The translations under genes and the position numbers were made by a program. Shown here piece by piece: positions 19,822 through 48,968 of a stretch of DNA of 64,000 nt (its first letter is position 1; each line of letters opens with the position of its first letter). The stretch is from Macrobrachium rosenbergii (Eukaryota > Arthropoda > Malacostraca > Decapoda > Palaemonidae): positions 16,016,103 through 16,080,102 of the forward strand of contig NC_089794.1 of assembly GCF_040412425.1 (NCBI RefSeq), read 5' to 3'. The notes under the pieces were generated by a model that was not told where the DNA came from, ran no database searches, and saw nothing but the letters and a program-made list of their open reading frames with translations.

Positions 19822-22800
19822 AAAATTTAGGACTTGAAGGTAGCTTACGTCATATTCGTGTATTGAGACAGGTTTGGGTAAACCTCTGATAACTTTTGTA
19901 TCAAATGTAGGTCACAGCTTGCTAACTATATGAACACCTAGTACAAATGTGCAAAATCTTGTCATAATCTATATACTTGTGGGATTTTTCTTCCTTCTTA
20001 AGATATTGGTAAGGCTCACAAGGGCATTGTTAGCATTAGTGCTAATTTTGTTTCTGTAGAACATGAGTTGATTAGGAAGTTTTATCATAAATTTTTTATG
20101 TAAATTTGGTATTTACAAGCACTTATCTCCTGCAGAAAACAAGATAATTCTGTAGAACACTCTTTCTTTTACCAATTAATCACTTGGTTCCCCTTACTAA
20201 CAGCTATACAGTCAAATGGTCATAGTCATTGTTACTGTATACTGTATAGATTAACACCCTATTGGAAAGTTCACTGGTATAGTCATAAGTTTGTACAAGC
20301 ACAAGATAGATTTGGGTAATGTTTTGAGTTTGTCTTGTTGCAGTATTACAAGATTCTTGTGCATCATCACAGGTCTGTAACTGCATGAGCTAGAAGTGAG
20401 TAATGTTTTAGAGTGGGAGGGTACTAATGCTGTATTTTTTTATAAGTGCTCAAATAAACTTTAAGAAAAAGTCATAAAGTATACCATTGATTAGGGTGTT
20501 AATAAGCCCTCTAGCTTGCATGTATACATGAGACATTGATTTGTTAATGTTGTTAGTAGCCCAGTGAGATCATGTTAATATTAAGTCAGATTAGACCATT
20601 AGGTCATCTTTCAAATCATATACTGCTTTGCCAAAGTAAATTTGTTTTAATGAGATATGAAAGTTATTGGCAAATTAAAGTTAAAAGAAATTGAACTCTA
20701 AGTTGGGTAGACCACATTGAATGGAAAAGCAATGCAGCCTGGGGCTGAAGGAACATTGCAAAGAGCCCATATTTTGTTCATAGGCCTTGTGAGATAACAA
20801 AATGCACAGCACTTCTTTTATCTGTAATACTTTATTCAGTACATAAGAGCTTAAAATCATAGAATGGTTATGTACATATATTTTCCTTGCTCTTTTTCTA
20901 CAATTCATGAATATAGGGAAATGGTTAATTAGCAAGTAGATTGGCAAGCAGTAGAACCAGAAATATAGGTAGCTGGGTGATTTAAGCTTTTACAACTTGT
21001 GCAGTATACTAAGTAGGGTACAATACACTGTATTAAGTAGCAAACTGTGATAGTTTAAATTGTAAGTTGTTTTTGGAGATGTAGAAGCTTTATTTCAACA
21101 AATCAAGCTTTTTTTAACATGAACATGAAAAGTTAGACTTCTCTTGTGTAAGGCAGCTTGGCCGTGACATGTGAGTTAAGGATTTTCTGATATCCTAAAG
21201 AGTATGTAAAGAAGTTTATATATCTGTATGTTTGAGCATGTATAATTTTTGTTTTTAGGCTTAAATTAGAAATCGTTTTTGTGTTCTCAGCAGTTTTTTT
21301 CTATTTTTTAAATTTAATGGTTTGCAAGACAGTGTTTTTTGCTAAGAAATATGTTTAATATGAGAACAACAGTCATAGTTTTAAGTCACATCGTTATGTT
21401 TTTGTTCCGCTTTTACAGGGTCTTTGTAAAGTTTCTCAGATAGCAATTTTATTCTAGATTCCTCTAGATGTCATAATTCCTGTAGATTTCATTACCACTG
21501 TGTAATTCACTTATAAAAGTATATGCATCATTCAGCTTTATTATTACCGGTTCTTGCCCTTTCTTTTAAATATTGTATACATTATCAAGAAAGTATATTG
21601 TGAAGCTTTAAGATTTGTTAATTGATACTTTTAAAGATGACTACACAATTCATTGATAGATTTCTTTTACCCTTGGTTGGTAAGTTTGAAAACATTTTCA
21701 TTTATATAGTATTTAATTTTTACGAGTTGGTGTAACCAGACTGACGTTTAAAATTCTTGTTCATTTATTTATAAATGGTATTAAGTGGATTATGTTATTA
21801 TTTTCCATTGCTTTTGATGCAAGACAATATCTCTTTTGGTGGCACTTTTGGAAAAGTGGGTTTTTTTGTCAGTACAGGCAGCGCATTCCATTATTGCCTT
21901 TACAATGGGAAATATTTAGTATATCAAAGTGCATTGCATATGTAAATAACAGGTCACATTTCAGCAATTTGTGTACTGCTGTTTATTCATTCATTTATAA
22001 TCTACCATTTCTCAATTCTGATGGTGTTTTCTAGAAATGAATGAATTATTGTTTTAGTAATGTAATCTGTACAGTTTGAGAGGAGTGAGCCACTTGTACT
22101 TACACTGTTCTGTGATAAATATGTGAGCGACTCACCTGCCTGTAATTAGTATATATGATTTAGAGGGATTTCCCATAAATAATTCGCCATATCCCATTAC
22201 TGTAGAGTCAGTCACCTGTTTACATCTGAATATAACCCTCCATCCATCAGCATAACTTCCTCTTATTTGGATGATGCCAAAATTTGAATGTATACCTGGT
22301 TATAGCACACAAAAAATTGTGCTTATTCACCAGAACATGATGAGCAACATGTGAGTGGACATGTTAGACTGACACTATGCAGAATCCATGTTGGTCATAA
22401 TTGCTCTCAGCTACCATAGGATTTACTGTAGTATTTTCAGATAGGAAAAAATCTGTTGTCATCGCATAATATAGCCAGTTTTCATAGCTGTGGGCTGAAA
22501 TGATTGTATTTGTTTTTTACGGCAATAAGAGGCTATGTCTGTCAGGGTTTTATGCGAGTTTTTTTTCCATCGGGTTTAATGGACTAATTATTTTGCTTTA
22601 GTCTTCAGTATTTGCAGTGTGCCTTCCAGTGCAAGTGTTCATCAAACATTAAGCCTAAGAGCTTTTAGTTTAATAAGTATCAGATTACTTCTCATATTTA
22701 GTTAGCATCATAATTCCTTTTCCCCCTGATGCCTTAATTTACCATGTCTCCTTGTAAAGCATATTAAGCAGTGTTTTCTGAAGAAAATTGAAAACCTATT

Positions 22801-23474
22801 GAAGAGGCCAGATATCTGCCCTTGTAACAATATGCTGGGTATGTTGCAAGTCAGAAGTAATGTAATGGCAAAGTTAAACTATTTTCATTTGGTAAGTTAC
22901 AGTTTTATTGCAAGGAGGAACAATGCACTACTCAAGACACTACCCCAGTGCACTGCAATTTTCCAATTCATGTCCGATTGAATGCTGCTTTGTTAACAGC
23001 TGAGAAGCGTAGTCTCTTAAGATTTTATTAGGTTGGTAGCCTTGAATACCAATTTTGAATATGATTCAAGTGACGTCGTAGTGTAAATTTATTTTTTGTG
23101 ACTCATATCGAGTTGGGTGATTATATTTTTCAAATATCATGTTATCCTTGTTGAGTTCACCTTATTTTACAACCACTACATAGTCAGCTTGTTCAAGATA
23201 CTGGGCCATAATTTGATTGATTCCTAGGATATTTGCTTAGCTTGGTCATTGATTTCACGGTGGCATTTTGCCATTTTTTGGGGGGAATTTCCTTAGTCCC
23301 AAATTTTAGGATTGGAATATGTGACTACTTGCAAAGGGGCTAGGTGTTTGATTAAATCAAAATGAATTTTATAAGGCTTTCATCCTTCAGTGACTTGCAT
23401 GTTTTCTGTAAAGGATAGATACAATATCCTTTCACACTAAGGTGTATAGTCTGTTTAACAACTGTTTTCAGACC

Positions 23475-23803
23475 ACAATTGATCCTCGTCTATTTGCGAT
23501 TTCGGATTTGCGGATTTTTCTGTGGAACGTACATCCACATTATTCGCAGAAAATTTGCCTATTTGTGGTATTTTTTGTAGAGAAATACTCATTAATTACT
23601 GTATTTTCATATTTTCATGACTAAATGCAATTTTTATAAAACTATGAAAATACTCGGGTATGAACATTTTTAGGTGGATTTTTTGGTGTTTGAATATAAT
23701 AAGCAGTTACAAGTATTTTTAGAGGGGTGTCAAGTATTCGCAGATTTTAGCTGTTCATGGGGGGTTGTGGTACGCATTCCCTACAAATACTGTGGGTCGA
23801 TTG
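23475..23803. mobile_element. Tigger/pogo-like MITE
   Basis: Imperfect terminal inverted repeats CAATTGATCC and GGGTCGATTG bound about 330 bp that has no coding capacity. Repeated motifs such as TTTGCGATTTCGGATTTGCGG near the left end are typical of non-autonomous Tigger/pogo elements. TA follows the right end; the left flank is CA, so the target duplication is not intact. Confidence 0.6.
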
Positions 23804-26800
23804 TAATAGCATTAATTAGAAAAATTACGAATTTCTAATCACAATTTCTAAAATATAATTAAGAACTTAATGCAGGTACTGTACATTGTTTTTTCACAAA
23901 GGCCTTATTTGAACATTCTATTAAGAGCTTTATCCAGTACAAAGACAGTTGCTTCTAATCACGGCAAATTATTATTTTAGATATTACTGGTTTAACTTGT
24001 AATTCAATTGTCAGACAACCTTGTGTGCCTGCCTCCACCATGTGTCGAAAATTAATCTTGAACATATTGAGGTGTAGTGTCTCCTTCGGTAGGATAGAAA
24101 GTCCTTTACAATAACAACTTTTTATTTCTCAAGAGATAAACAAGAATGCCATCAAACTGCAGTTACAAGCCATAGAACAATGCAGATGATTATGCTATTG
24201 AAATCCTACAATTAAAAAAAATATTCAAAAGCTCAACGGGCAGAACTTCACAGTAGATGTAAGGCATATAATCACAGAATGTTTGCCCGCTTGTTAAAAA
24301 ATATGCATGCACCTTCATAGTGTCAGGATTCACTGGAATTAACAGGATTCCTCTGTTACTTGCCATGGGATCCGTTTGCTGTTACTATCCCGATGACAGT
24401 AAAGAGAACCAATAAAAATTAGAGAGATTCAAAACTGCGATTAATCTTTTCTACACAAGGGGTAAAAAAGGGAAAGTGAAGTATTTCACAGCTTGCAACT
24501 ATTTGTTAGGCAGTATTTGAGAGAGCAGTAGGGGTTGATATGTCATATCTAGGTAAGCCAAGTTTAAAGTTATGCAGCTGACTGCTTTTACCAACAAAGT
24601 TTCAGTGGTGATAAAGAATTATACTAGGGCATTATTACTCCTGTGGGACAGGTCAAACATGGGGATAATCTCTCATAGCCCAGAAGCAAGTTCCGGTTCA
24701 GTTTGATTCATATCAGGGCCAGGAAAACATTTTTCAACATAAAAGCCTAATTCTAAACGGAATTTAGACACTCATCTTTAATCTGTGGGTTGCAAGCATT
24801 AGCCCAGGCTGTACTTTAAAATACCATCTACACAAGCTTTATTTTTTAGTCAACATGTAATATAGGAGTTACTTAGTTCTCAATTTCTACTGTTTTCTAT
24901 AAAGACTTGCTAAATGAAAATAAAATGTGCACCACAGGTTGATACTATATAGGAAGTTTAAAAAATAAAGTTAACAGGCTCTAAAAGATTTTGATAATGC
25001 AGAATTAATTTAGCATACTTGCTCTTACAATGAATGTGAAGTCAATATAAAATTGAGAATTAAAAAAAAAAAAAAAAAACATTAGTGATACTGTGTAAAA
25101 GAAATGACCCTACGATGTTACAAAAATATCCATGATCACTTTTCATACTGCACATGTAACTTGCAACCAAATGCTAATAGCTTCAACCAAATGCTAATAG
25201 CTTAAGACACACTACTTTCATTGCACAAACAACCATCAACTTTAGTATATACCTCAAAACTAAGTGGTGTGAGAGGCTCAAAACATAAGTGGTGTGAGTT
25301 GAATCCCTGCGCCAGGCTGTACCTAAACAATTTGAATTACATCTAATGCACAACATTCCATTCTTCACCATTACCAAAACATGAAAATTGGTAGTTAGAT
25401 AGTGTAATGCTGATTACAAAGCAACGAGGAAATACTGAACATGAATTAACACCTTGTTGGATACTTAATTTTCCATATCATCTATCTACTGTTAATTTGC
25501 CATAATATCTATCTACTGCTCATGTACTCAAGAATTTATTAATTTCATCACACAAATCGTGTATTTTAAGGTTTAATACCCTTTATGGAGCCATATCCAA
25601 TTGCTAATTTCTATGACTAGATACTGAAAATGGTCAAGAATTCAGCACTTACTAAATTTCTTAGCTGGGAGGAAACTTTAATGAGTTAGCATTCATGAAC
25701 AGACATCACACTCAGCATTGTAATAACATCATGATTCCAACTAATAACAAAACTGGAGTTTCTGCATTGCTTCCCACATAAGTGTACATAAGTGTACAGT
25801 ATTTTGCATAAGGAATAACATGGTAGCTTTCAATGTGGCACTGGTTTCTGCATATATATTTCATAGACAAATGTTAAAAGTGCTTTTTAATATCATGCCG
25901 ACACAGAAAATAATGGGGGCCCTGAAATATTCTTAAGATGAAATGGAGGTTGATCCTTGGATCACTAAATTGCAAAACATTTAGCCACATACTTTACATT
26001 TTCAAGAAGCAATGTCATCATTGTATTCAACTTACAATCTACTCTGTTCACTTGTATCATATTTAAACAAGCCAGCGTGGAACCTTTCATACCCATCTTT
26101 GGGGAAAAAATCAATTGGTCGCAAAACCTATCAACAATGTTAAAAAACAGAACTAGAGCTGCCACAAGATTTGGCAAGCTCAAAATAGACAGGAGCTATA
26201 ATCTGTCAAATTCCTTCCTAATTTAATTTTAAAAATTAATCCAGAACTGTACTAAGAAACTTGTTTCATATAAAGGTATAGTAATTTTTATGGTGAAGGG
26301 AAAATAAAGACCCAAGCCCAACTTAGTACCTGGTTAAACTACTTAACGATAATAACTTGTAATCGCTATAGTAGATAATGACTACATGCAAATAGATATC
26401 TGCAGTAATGAAGAGATCTACATTTTTATAATTACTGTAAAATCTTTGGTAGAAATTAATATTGTACTGAATACACCAATTTGGCATTATAATTCTTTAC
26501 AAATTAAATGTTGCTAACCTTTACAATTCTTTTAAAGTAATATTTTGCAACACCTATAGAATTTATCTTAAATTTAAAATTGTGTTGAAATACAGTGTGA
26601 AGAGTGCTAAGATTTTTCAAGTTTTGGATAAAAATAAATTTCCAAAAGATATTCTAAAGTATCCCTTGAATTAAAAGAAATTACAATACTTACTAAAGCA
26701 TTAAATTTTGAATTTATATACATGCCTGACTTCCATCTTGTGATAATCCAACTGTTACTCCAGTTACTGGAGTCCATCTTTGCTTATATTGGTTATTTTA

Positions 26801-29629
26801 GATTAACTGCTAAAAGACAGGAAAAATACAATTCTTGTCAAACTAAAAATTAGGCAAGATGAAGTGATGTAAAGAATATTTAAAGCTCATGTAAAAGACA
26901 ATAAAAGGTGCAGGAAAACATGACAGGAAAAAGGTCTAAGAAATGAGATTACCTTTATGCTAATACCCTCTCCAAGGAAGATCTGAAAATATTTACCAGG
27001 TCAGACATATAACCAAATATTTGTATTTAATTCCACAAGGATATTATACTCTTTTGACATTTTAACTTGATCATCAAGCAGACATCTAATGGTAAGTTGA
27101 GAAAAAAATTTTTCTTTGTAAAAGCAAATTAGTTTTTGCTCCCTTAGTTTACATCTCTCGATGGCAAGCTCTCAACTCGTGCCCATTAATCTATAACGAG
27201 TTCATCTTGTTATAGATTTAAGATGAACTTGCAAAAGTGCTCATTTTACACAAATCCCCTTCTCAGTAATAATGCTTATACAATTCAGTTGCATAGTGGA
27301 TACAAGGTCAAAGAATAGGTTAGCACATGATCTTTAAGAAAAGCCAAATGTTGCTAACATTAACCCAAATCCTAATACAAAACAACATTGCACATTCTGA
27401 AAGTTTGCAGGTAAAGCAACTACAAGCAATCATGTTAAGAGAAAAGCTGCACTAAGAGGTCAAAACTTGCCTGTGATATGCTAGTTATTGAGACAGTAAG
27501 GATTTCTTTTTTTTAAAGTTTAGGAAGAAGAGGGAAAGCAGCTGACCCACAAAGATGCAAGTTAGTTTTGATGACTACTTGTGCCAAGACTGTTGTAACA
27601 CCATGCACTACTATGGTGAAGTGGTTCATAATATGTTAACTGTACTGAAACCTCTCTTACATTGCCACTTCCAACAAGGAGTGACTACATAGACTTTATA
27701 ACAACCTAAACATGATATAAAGAAAAGCCTACAAAAATACATTACACTGCATGTTCCAAATTTCAATCTGTTCTTTAAAAGAAGGTTGCAGTAAAGACTG
27801 CAATCTCTTCCAACAATGGAAATATCACACTAGATAACTGGATGTACAAAATTTGGGAAAAAAAATTAGTGTACACACACTACTCATGCTACATGACCAT
27901 AAATCTCAAGAGTGAATGAATTTTCCAGTGCCAAAAATACTTCATAATTCATTCCAACTGTTACAGCAGTACAGTATAACTATACAACTGAATATTTGTC
28001 GAGATAGCTATGGCTGGCCTGCAATACTTCGTCATAAATGAGCTGTGGGACAAAGAAAGCTTCGATTGCAAACAGCTAGCTGGGAAGAGGCTAGCATATG
28101 CAAGAGGTTAGTTAGTTATGATTTGTTTAACCAGACCTCTAAACTCTTTTAGTGTGACAAATTTCAGAAGCACTGGGGGAAGGGGAGGGATAAAAAAAAA
28201 AAAAAAAAAATGCAATGAACTCCTGTGGGTTCAACGTAAGAAATGACCTCTATACACAATAATTTACAAACAACTTCCATGAATACTTTTGGGCCTGATA
28301 TTTTGTAAATTACTAATTAAAATTTCTTTTTAATACAAGTATAGTAGGGAAGAAATGCAAAAAAAAAAAAAAAAAAAGTAAAAAACAGATTTAAGAACTC
28401 ATTACAATAATCAAACAAGTATAACATACACCAGGTAGCGCTGTCAAGGAAATTACGAATGCATACAGACCTGGACTTACTACCTGGTAGTAGCTTCAAG
28501 CCGCCTTCAAGCACTCTTACTTTCCTTCCCACGTACTCAAAAACTGGATCTTGGGTAATGATATAAGCAAAAATAAGTTTTTATCCTCCTACAAGAAAAG
28601 TTCATAGCTGCACTAGGCAAACTGAACCGGATTGCTGAAAGTCTAATTTTACAGCAGCTTCTCCCAAATGAACTACAGGTACTTTGGTAAAGAACCTAAT
28701 ATTAATTTTACCACTGCAATAATTAACCTAGTCTTTTAATATTCATTGCATTAAATGATGTACAGTACACGGACGGTATCCACAACATGCCAAAAAACTG
28801 ACAACTCAATTTTGGTTACTGATCAGGTACACATGAATGAAGTATTAAGAAGAATCAGAAATAACAAAATTGCTCCCCAGTTTTACAGCTTGTTGTTTAA
28901 AGTGTTATGCTGCAAAATAATGTAAAATTATAATTTATACCCAAGACAAATTGGGAAACTTCTTTCCATCTGTCCAATGCAAAACTAATCATGAAATTTT
29001 AAAACCAACAATAAAAACTGCCACATGAACTAGCTACTAATTTAACTGAATGCCTTCAGCATTTGAAATTTCAATGAGGTAAGAGAGGTTTTTTTATGAG
29101 AATCTTGTCCAAAACACAAGAAAAAACTAGGATACATCAAATAGCATCATCAATACAAATGGGAATAACAATGGTATCTTAACAGAGTATTTCAATGGGA
29201 GGCTAAAAAGAAATACTGTATGCAATTTAATGGAATAAAAATAATTCAGTATTGCTGTTAATAAATTTGAGAATAGAATAGTAGCTGCTATTTCGATGCA
29301 GCAAGTTGAAAGGAAGAAGAAAACTAAATACACAATTGTCATACGCAAATTTAGCCAAAATACAACTTTTTGTCAGGTTTGGCAAGGACAAATATCATTA
29401 CAATAAAAGACCTCCAGATTTTTGCATTACCTAACCGTGTCCAAAATTTCAATAATATTTATGTTGCACACTAGCTGTCGCTGGATGAAGGGGATGAGAC
29501 AGCTAGACAAGTGGTAATATCCCATTAGAAGAGATCGGAAAGTGTGTGTATATAGGCTGTACTAGTCTATGAAGCATAAACATGGGCACTGACAGAAAGC
29601 GGATATTTTCACATTATGAATTAGGAAAT

Positions 29630-29890
29630 TGTGAAGCAATATGTTATCGAGTGGCAAGAAAATTATATTTCAAGGACTGACATGGTTTGGATATATGAGG
29701 AGACAGGATGAGGAACTGTTAGCCAGAATAGCAGTAAACATTTAATTAGCAGGATGAAGGACCCAGAGGAAAGCCCAGGAGATCATGGAAATAGGGCACA
29801 GATGAAGACCAGAGAAGATAACTGTTCAGTACGAAAGGGCACAGGACAGTCAATGGATGAAATTCATTTCACATCGAACTGTAAATGGAA
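29630..29890 (+). mobile_element. LINE C-terminal coding fragment
   Basis: A + strand reading gives QGLTWFGYMRRQDEELLARI (29672-29730), matching the LINE end pattern 'LRWFGHV.R...'. It is followed, with stops and shifts, by AQDSQWMKF. It is a 3' remnant in the intergenic region. Confidence 0.55.
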
Positions 29891-31874
29891 AAGAACACCT
29901 TTATGGATTATTCTGATGTGCACAGTGGAATTCACGTGCCCTATTTCCAAGCTCGGATCTATTTTACTAATTTTTCATGTATTCATCCTGTTCACTGTCT
30001 TGTTTGAAACAGTTGGCATGTTTTCTTTATTAATGAGTGTTTTGGCTGTCTTCTTGTGATGCTCTCCTCTTGCAGGGTTACTGCATACACATTTAATTAA
30101 TTTGCATCCTTTTTGCATATTCTTGGTAAAATAACTTCAACTCTGTTTCTCAGGAGAGTCTGAGACATTATTGCTTCACTCTTGGTGCACTAGTTCTTCA
30201 CTCATTAAAATATATTTTACTTTGTACTTAAGAAAGCCCTAATTAAATAAAACTGTGGGTTACTTGGTGCCTGTTTTCACTTGTCCTGTTCGATAACCAG
30301 TGAATCTGTGGCTTACACTGATAACTTATTAGCAGTGACATTATAATGAATTCTTTTTGGTGCTGGTGAGTTTCGGGCAGCGGTGTTTTATGTTGTGTTG
30401 ACCCTAGAGTTATTAATTATGCTTAATATCAATCCGCCTCGGCATACTTGTCAAGGTCTGCCTGGCCATGCTTGCAGCTCATTCTTGTCGTCTCTGAATT
30501 AAGACCTCAATCATCAGCTCAAAAGAAGAAAATAATGGCTAATCATCAAAAGTGAAAGTACTAAGCATTTGCACATACTATTAGGAACAAGGAAAAACTT
30601 ACCACAAAAAAAAAAAAATTAAATTATAGTTTTCTTTTTGAATTCTCATATTACTATATCAAGTTATTAAATTATATATACTACTTTAGGTCCCTAATTA
30701 AAATACTTTTCAGCAATTAAACCTACCTTAACTAAATCAACTTTATCATGAAATAATTGAAATCTCCAAGCCACAATTAAATGCAAGCACTCTACCCTGG
30801 TGAAGGTATACTGTAGTGAGTGATTTTCTTCAGCAAAATAGCGTGCACTACACCAAAAGTACAACATCTTAATTCTAAATATTTTTACCATTTTGTGACT
30901 CTTAGCAAACAACGCAGCTTATTTCTCACGTTGAAGTTTTTTTAAGTAAAAATCTAGATTCACACAGCACACTTTCTCTCTATGGACCATGAGTGCCCTA
31001 CACTCTGTAAACAAAGATGACTGTCTTCTTAAAACATTTCATAAAATCTATATCTAAAATTAAATTCTCATCAGTAAGTGTAAAAAGAGTAACTGTAAAA
31101 ACCTACTAGTACAGTACAGTAAAGTATTTATGCATGCCTGCAATGGAAGGAATGTTTTAGAAAGTGCAATTTCCTCAACAGAATTAAGCATTAAAACAAG
31201 CAAGTGAAAAAATCCTGTGTATACATAAAGGAACTACATTTCGTACCAAGAAAGCTATGGCAGAGCAAACAAGAAAACTATCCATTAATTTACTTCTTTG
31301 GTAAAACTTGTTTCTGCTCTGCACACTAAAAGATTACCTTGGCTACCACTCCACTCACAAAACTACCATCAGGTTCAATGTGGCTTAATTAAAATGAATC
31401 TCTCTACAATGACTGATGACCTACCCTAGAAAGTAAATAAAATTTGTCAATTGTAGTAAAAATGCTTTTGAAAGAGACAATCTACTAATAACAACTAGAA
31501 AAACTAAAGAAATAGAGCTCTCTTTAAATTCAAAACTTAACAGTAACATGCCACTGTTTAATTCAAACGCCATTTCGCTGACTTAGAGAGTTCAGGCCAA
31601 ATTTCTGTCCTTACTATCTACTTAATTCTAATATTGCATAAACTAGTTTTAGAACTGCTTTATAAACTTTTTGAGCATGGCAAGCAAATCCTAAAAGATA
31701 GCATCCAAAAGCATAAAAATCCAGTTCATACTTTCTCAGAAAAATTGAAAGAGTAAAAATTTATATCCAAAAACAAATAAAAAATAAGAGGAAAGTTTTC
31801 CATTCTCAATTTTTGTTGCATTTAACATTACGGACTCTTGACAGTTCTTTCAATGGTGATGCATGGAGAACCAT

Positions 31875-48527
<16,653 letters not shown>

Positions 48528-48529
48528 AC

Positions 48530-48696
48530 CTAAAATACTACAATTACTAGAACCAACAAGAGGCTTATAATTACAATTTACACACACATAACACCACCCA
48601 CACCAGAATGTTTTCCTGGGTTCCAATTTTACCCATCTTAACTTTTTTCAACAAAAACTTTGCAATTTACAGTCTTGAAGGATAATGAGGTGAAGC
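48530..48696 (-). other. 167-bp gap between the membrane-protein stop and the C9orf72 homolog acceptor
   Basis: Contains no AATAAA on the - strand and ends with a splice acceptor (GTAGTATTTTAG) two bases before the C9orf72 start codon. There is hardly room for a promoter, first exon and intron. Either the 5' UTR exon of C9orf72 lies upstream, within or beyond the neighbouring gene, or the two genes share a transcript. Confidence 0.7.
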
Positions 48697-48968
48697 CTAT
48701 ATCCAACTATTCTGAAGTTCGGCAACAAATCCACCACCGCTACCCTTTATTTCAACATCATTCAAGAAACTGCAGAAAGCGGTTATTTCCCAAACTAACG
48801 CCCAGTGAGCTAAAAGGTCCAGGGCTGTGATAAGCCAAGCATCTGGTGGCAAAAGATGTGGAGCTGAAACATAAACTATCCATACATGGCCTGCCACAAC
48901 TGCCAGGGCCACTAACACACCAGCCATAGACACCACCATACTAAAGTGAACAATGGTGTTCGATGTTC
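48697..48968 (-). CDS. Membrane-protein gene, last exon with stop
   Basis: Acceptor TTTTTCTAG after a good pyrimidine tract; stop TAG at 48699-48697. It encodes two membrane helices (MVVSMAGVLVALAVVAGHVW and LITALDLLAHWALVWEITAF) and a short Gly-rich tail. Confidence 0.7.

Larger units (their letters stand above)
19822..31874. other. Convergent intergenic region and 3' UTRs of PEX11C and the C9orf72 homolog
   Basis: About 12 kb between the two stop codons. It should contain both 3' UTRs; a candidate PEX11C poly(A) signal AATAAA is at 20453-20458. It contains a MITE (23475-23803), A-runs at 25062-25079, 28192-28210 and 28360-28377, a 20-bp tandem duplication at 25163-25202, and a LINE tail near 29630-29890. 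I find no conserved protein in it. Confidence 0.5.

Noticed and set aside
48528..48626. Upstream extension of the C9orf72 frame to 48626
   Set aside because: It begins at a non-ATG codon and crosses a clear splice acceptor just before the ATG at 48527.
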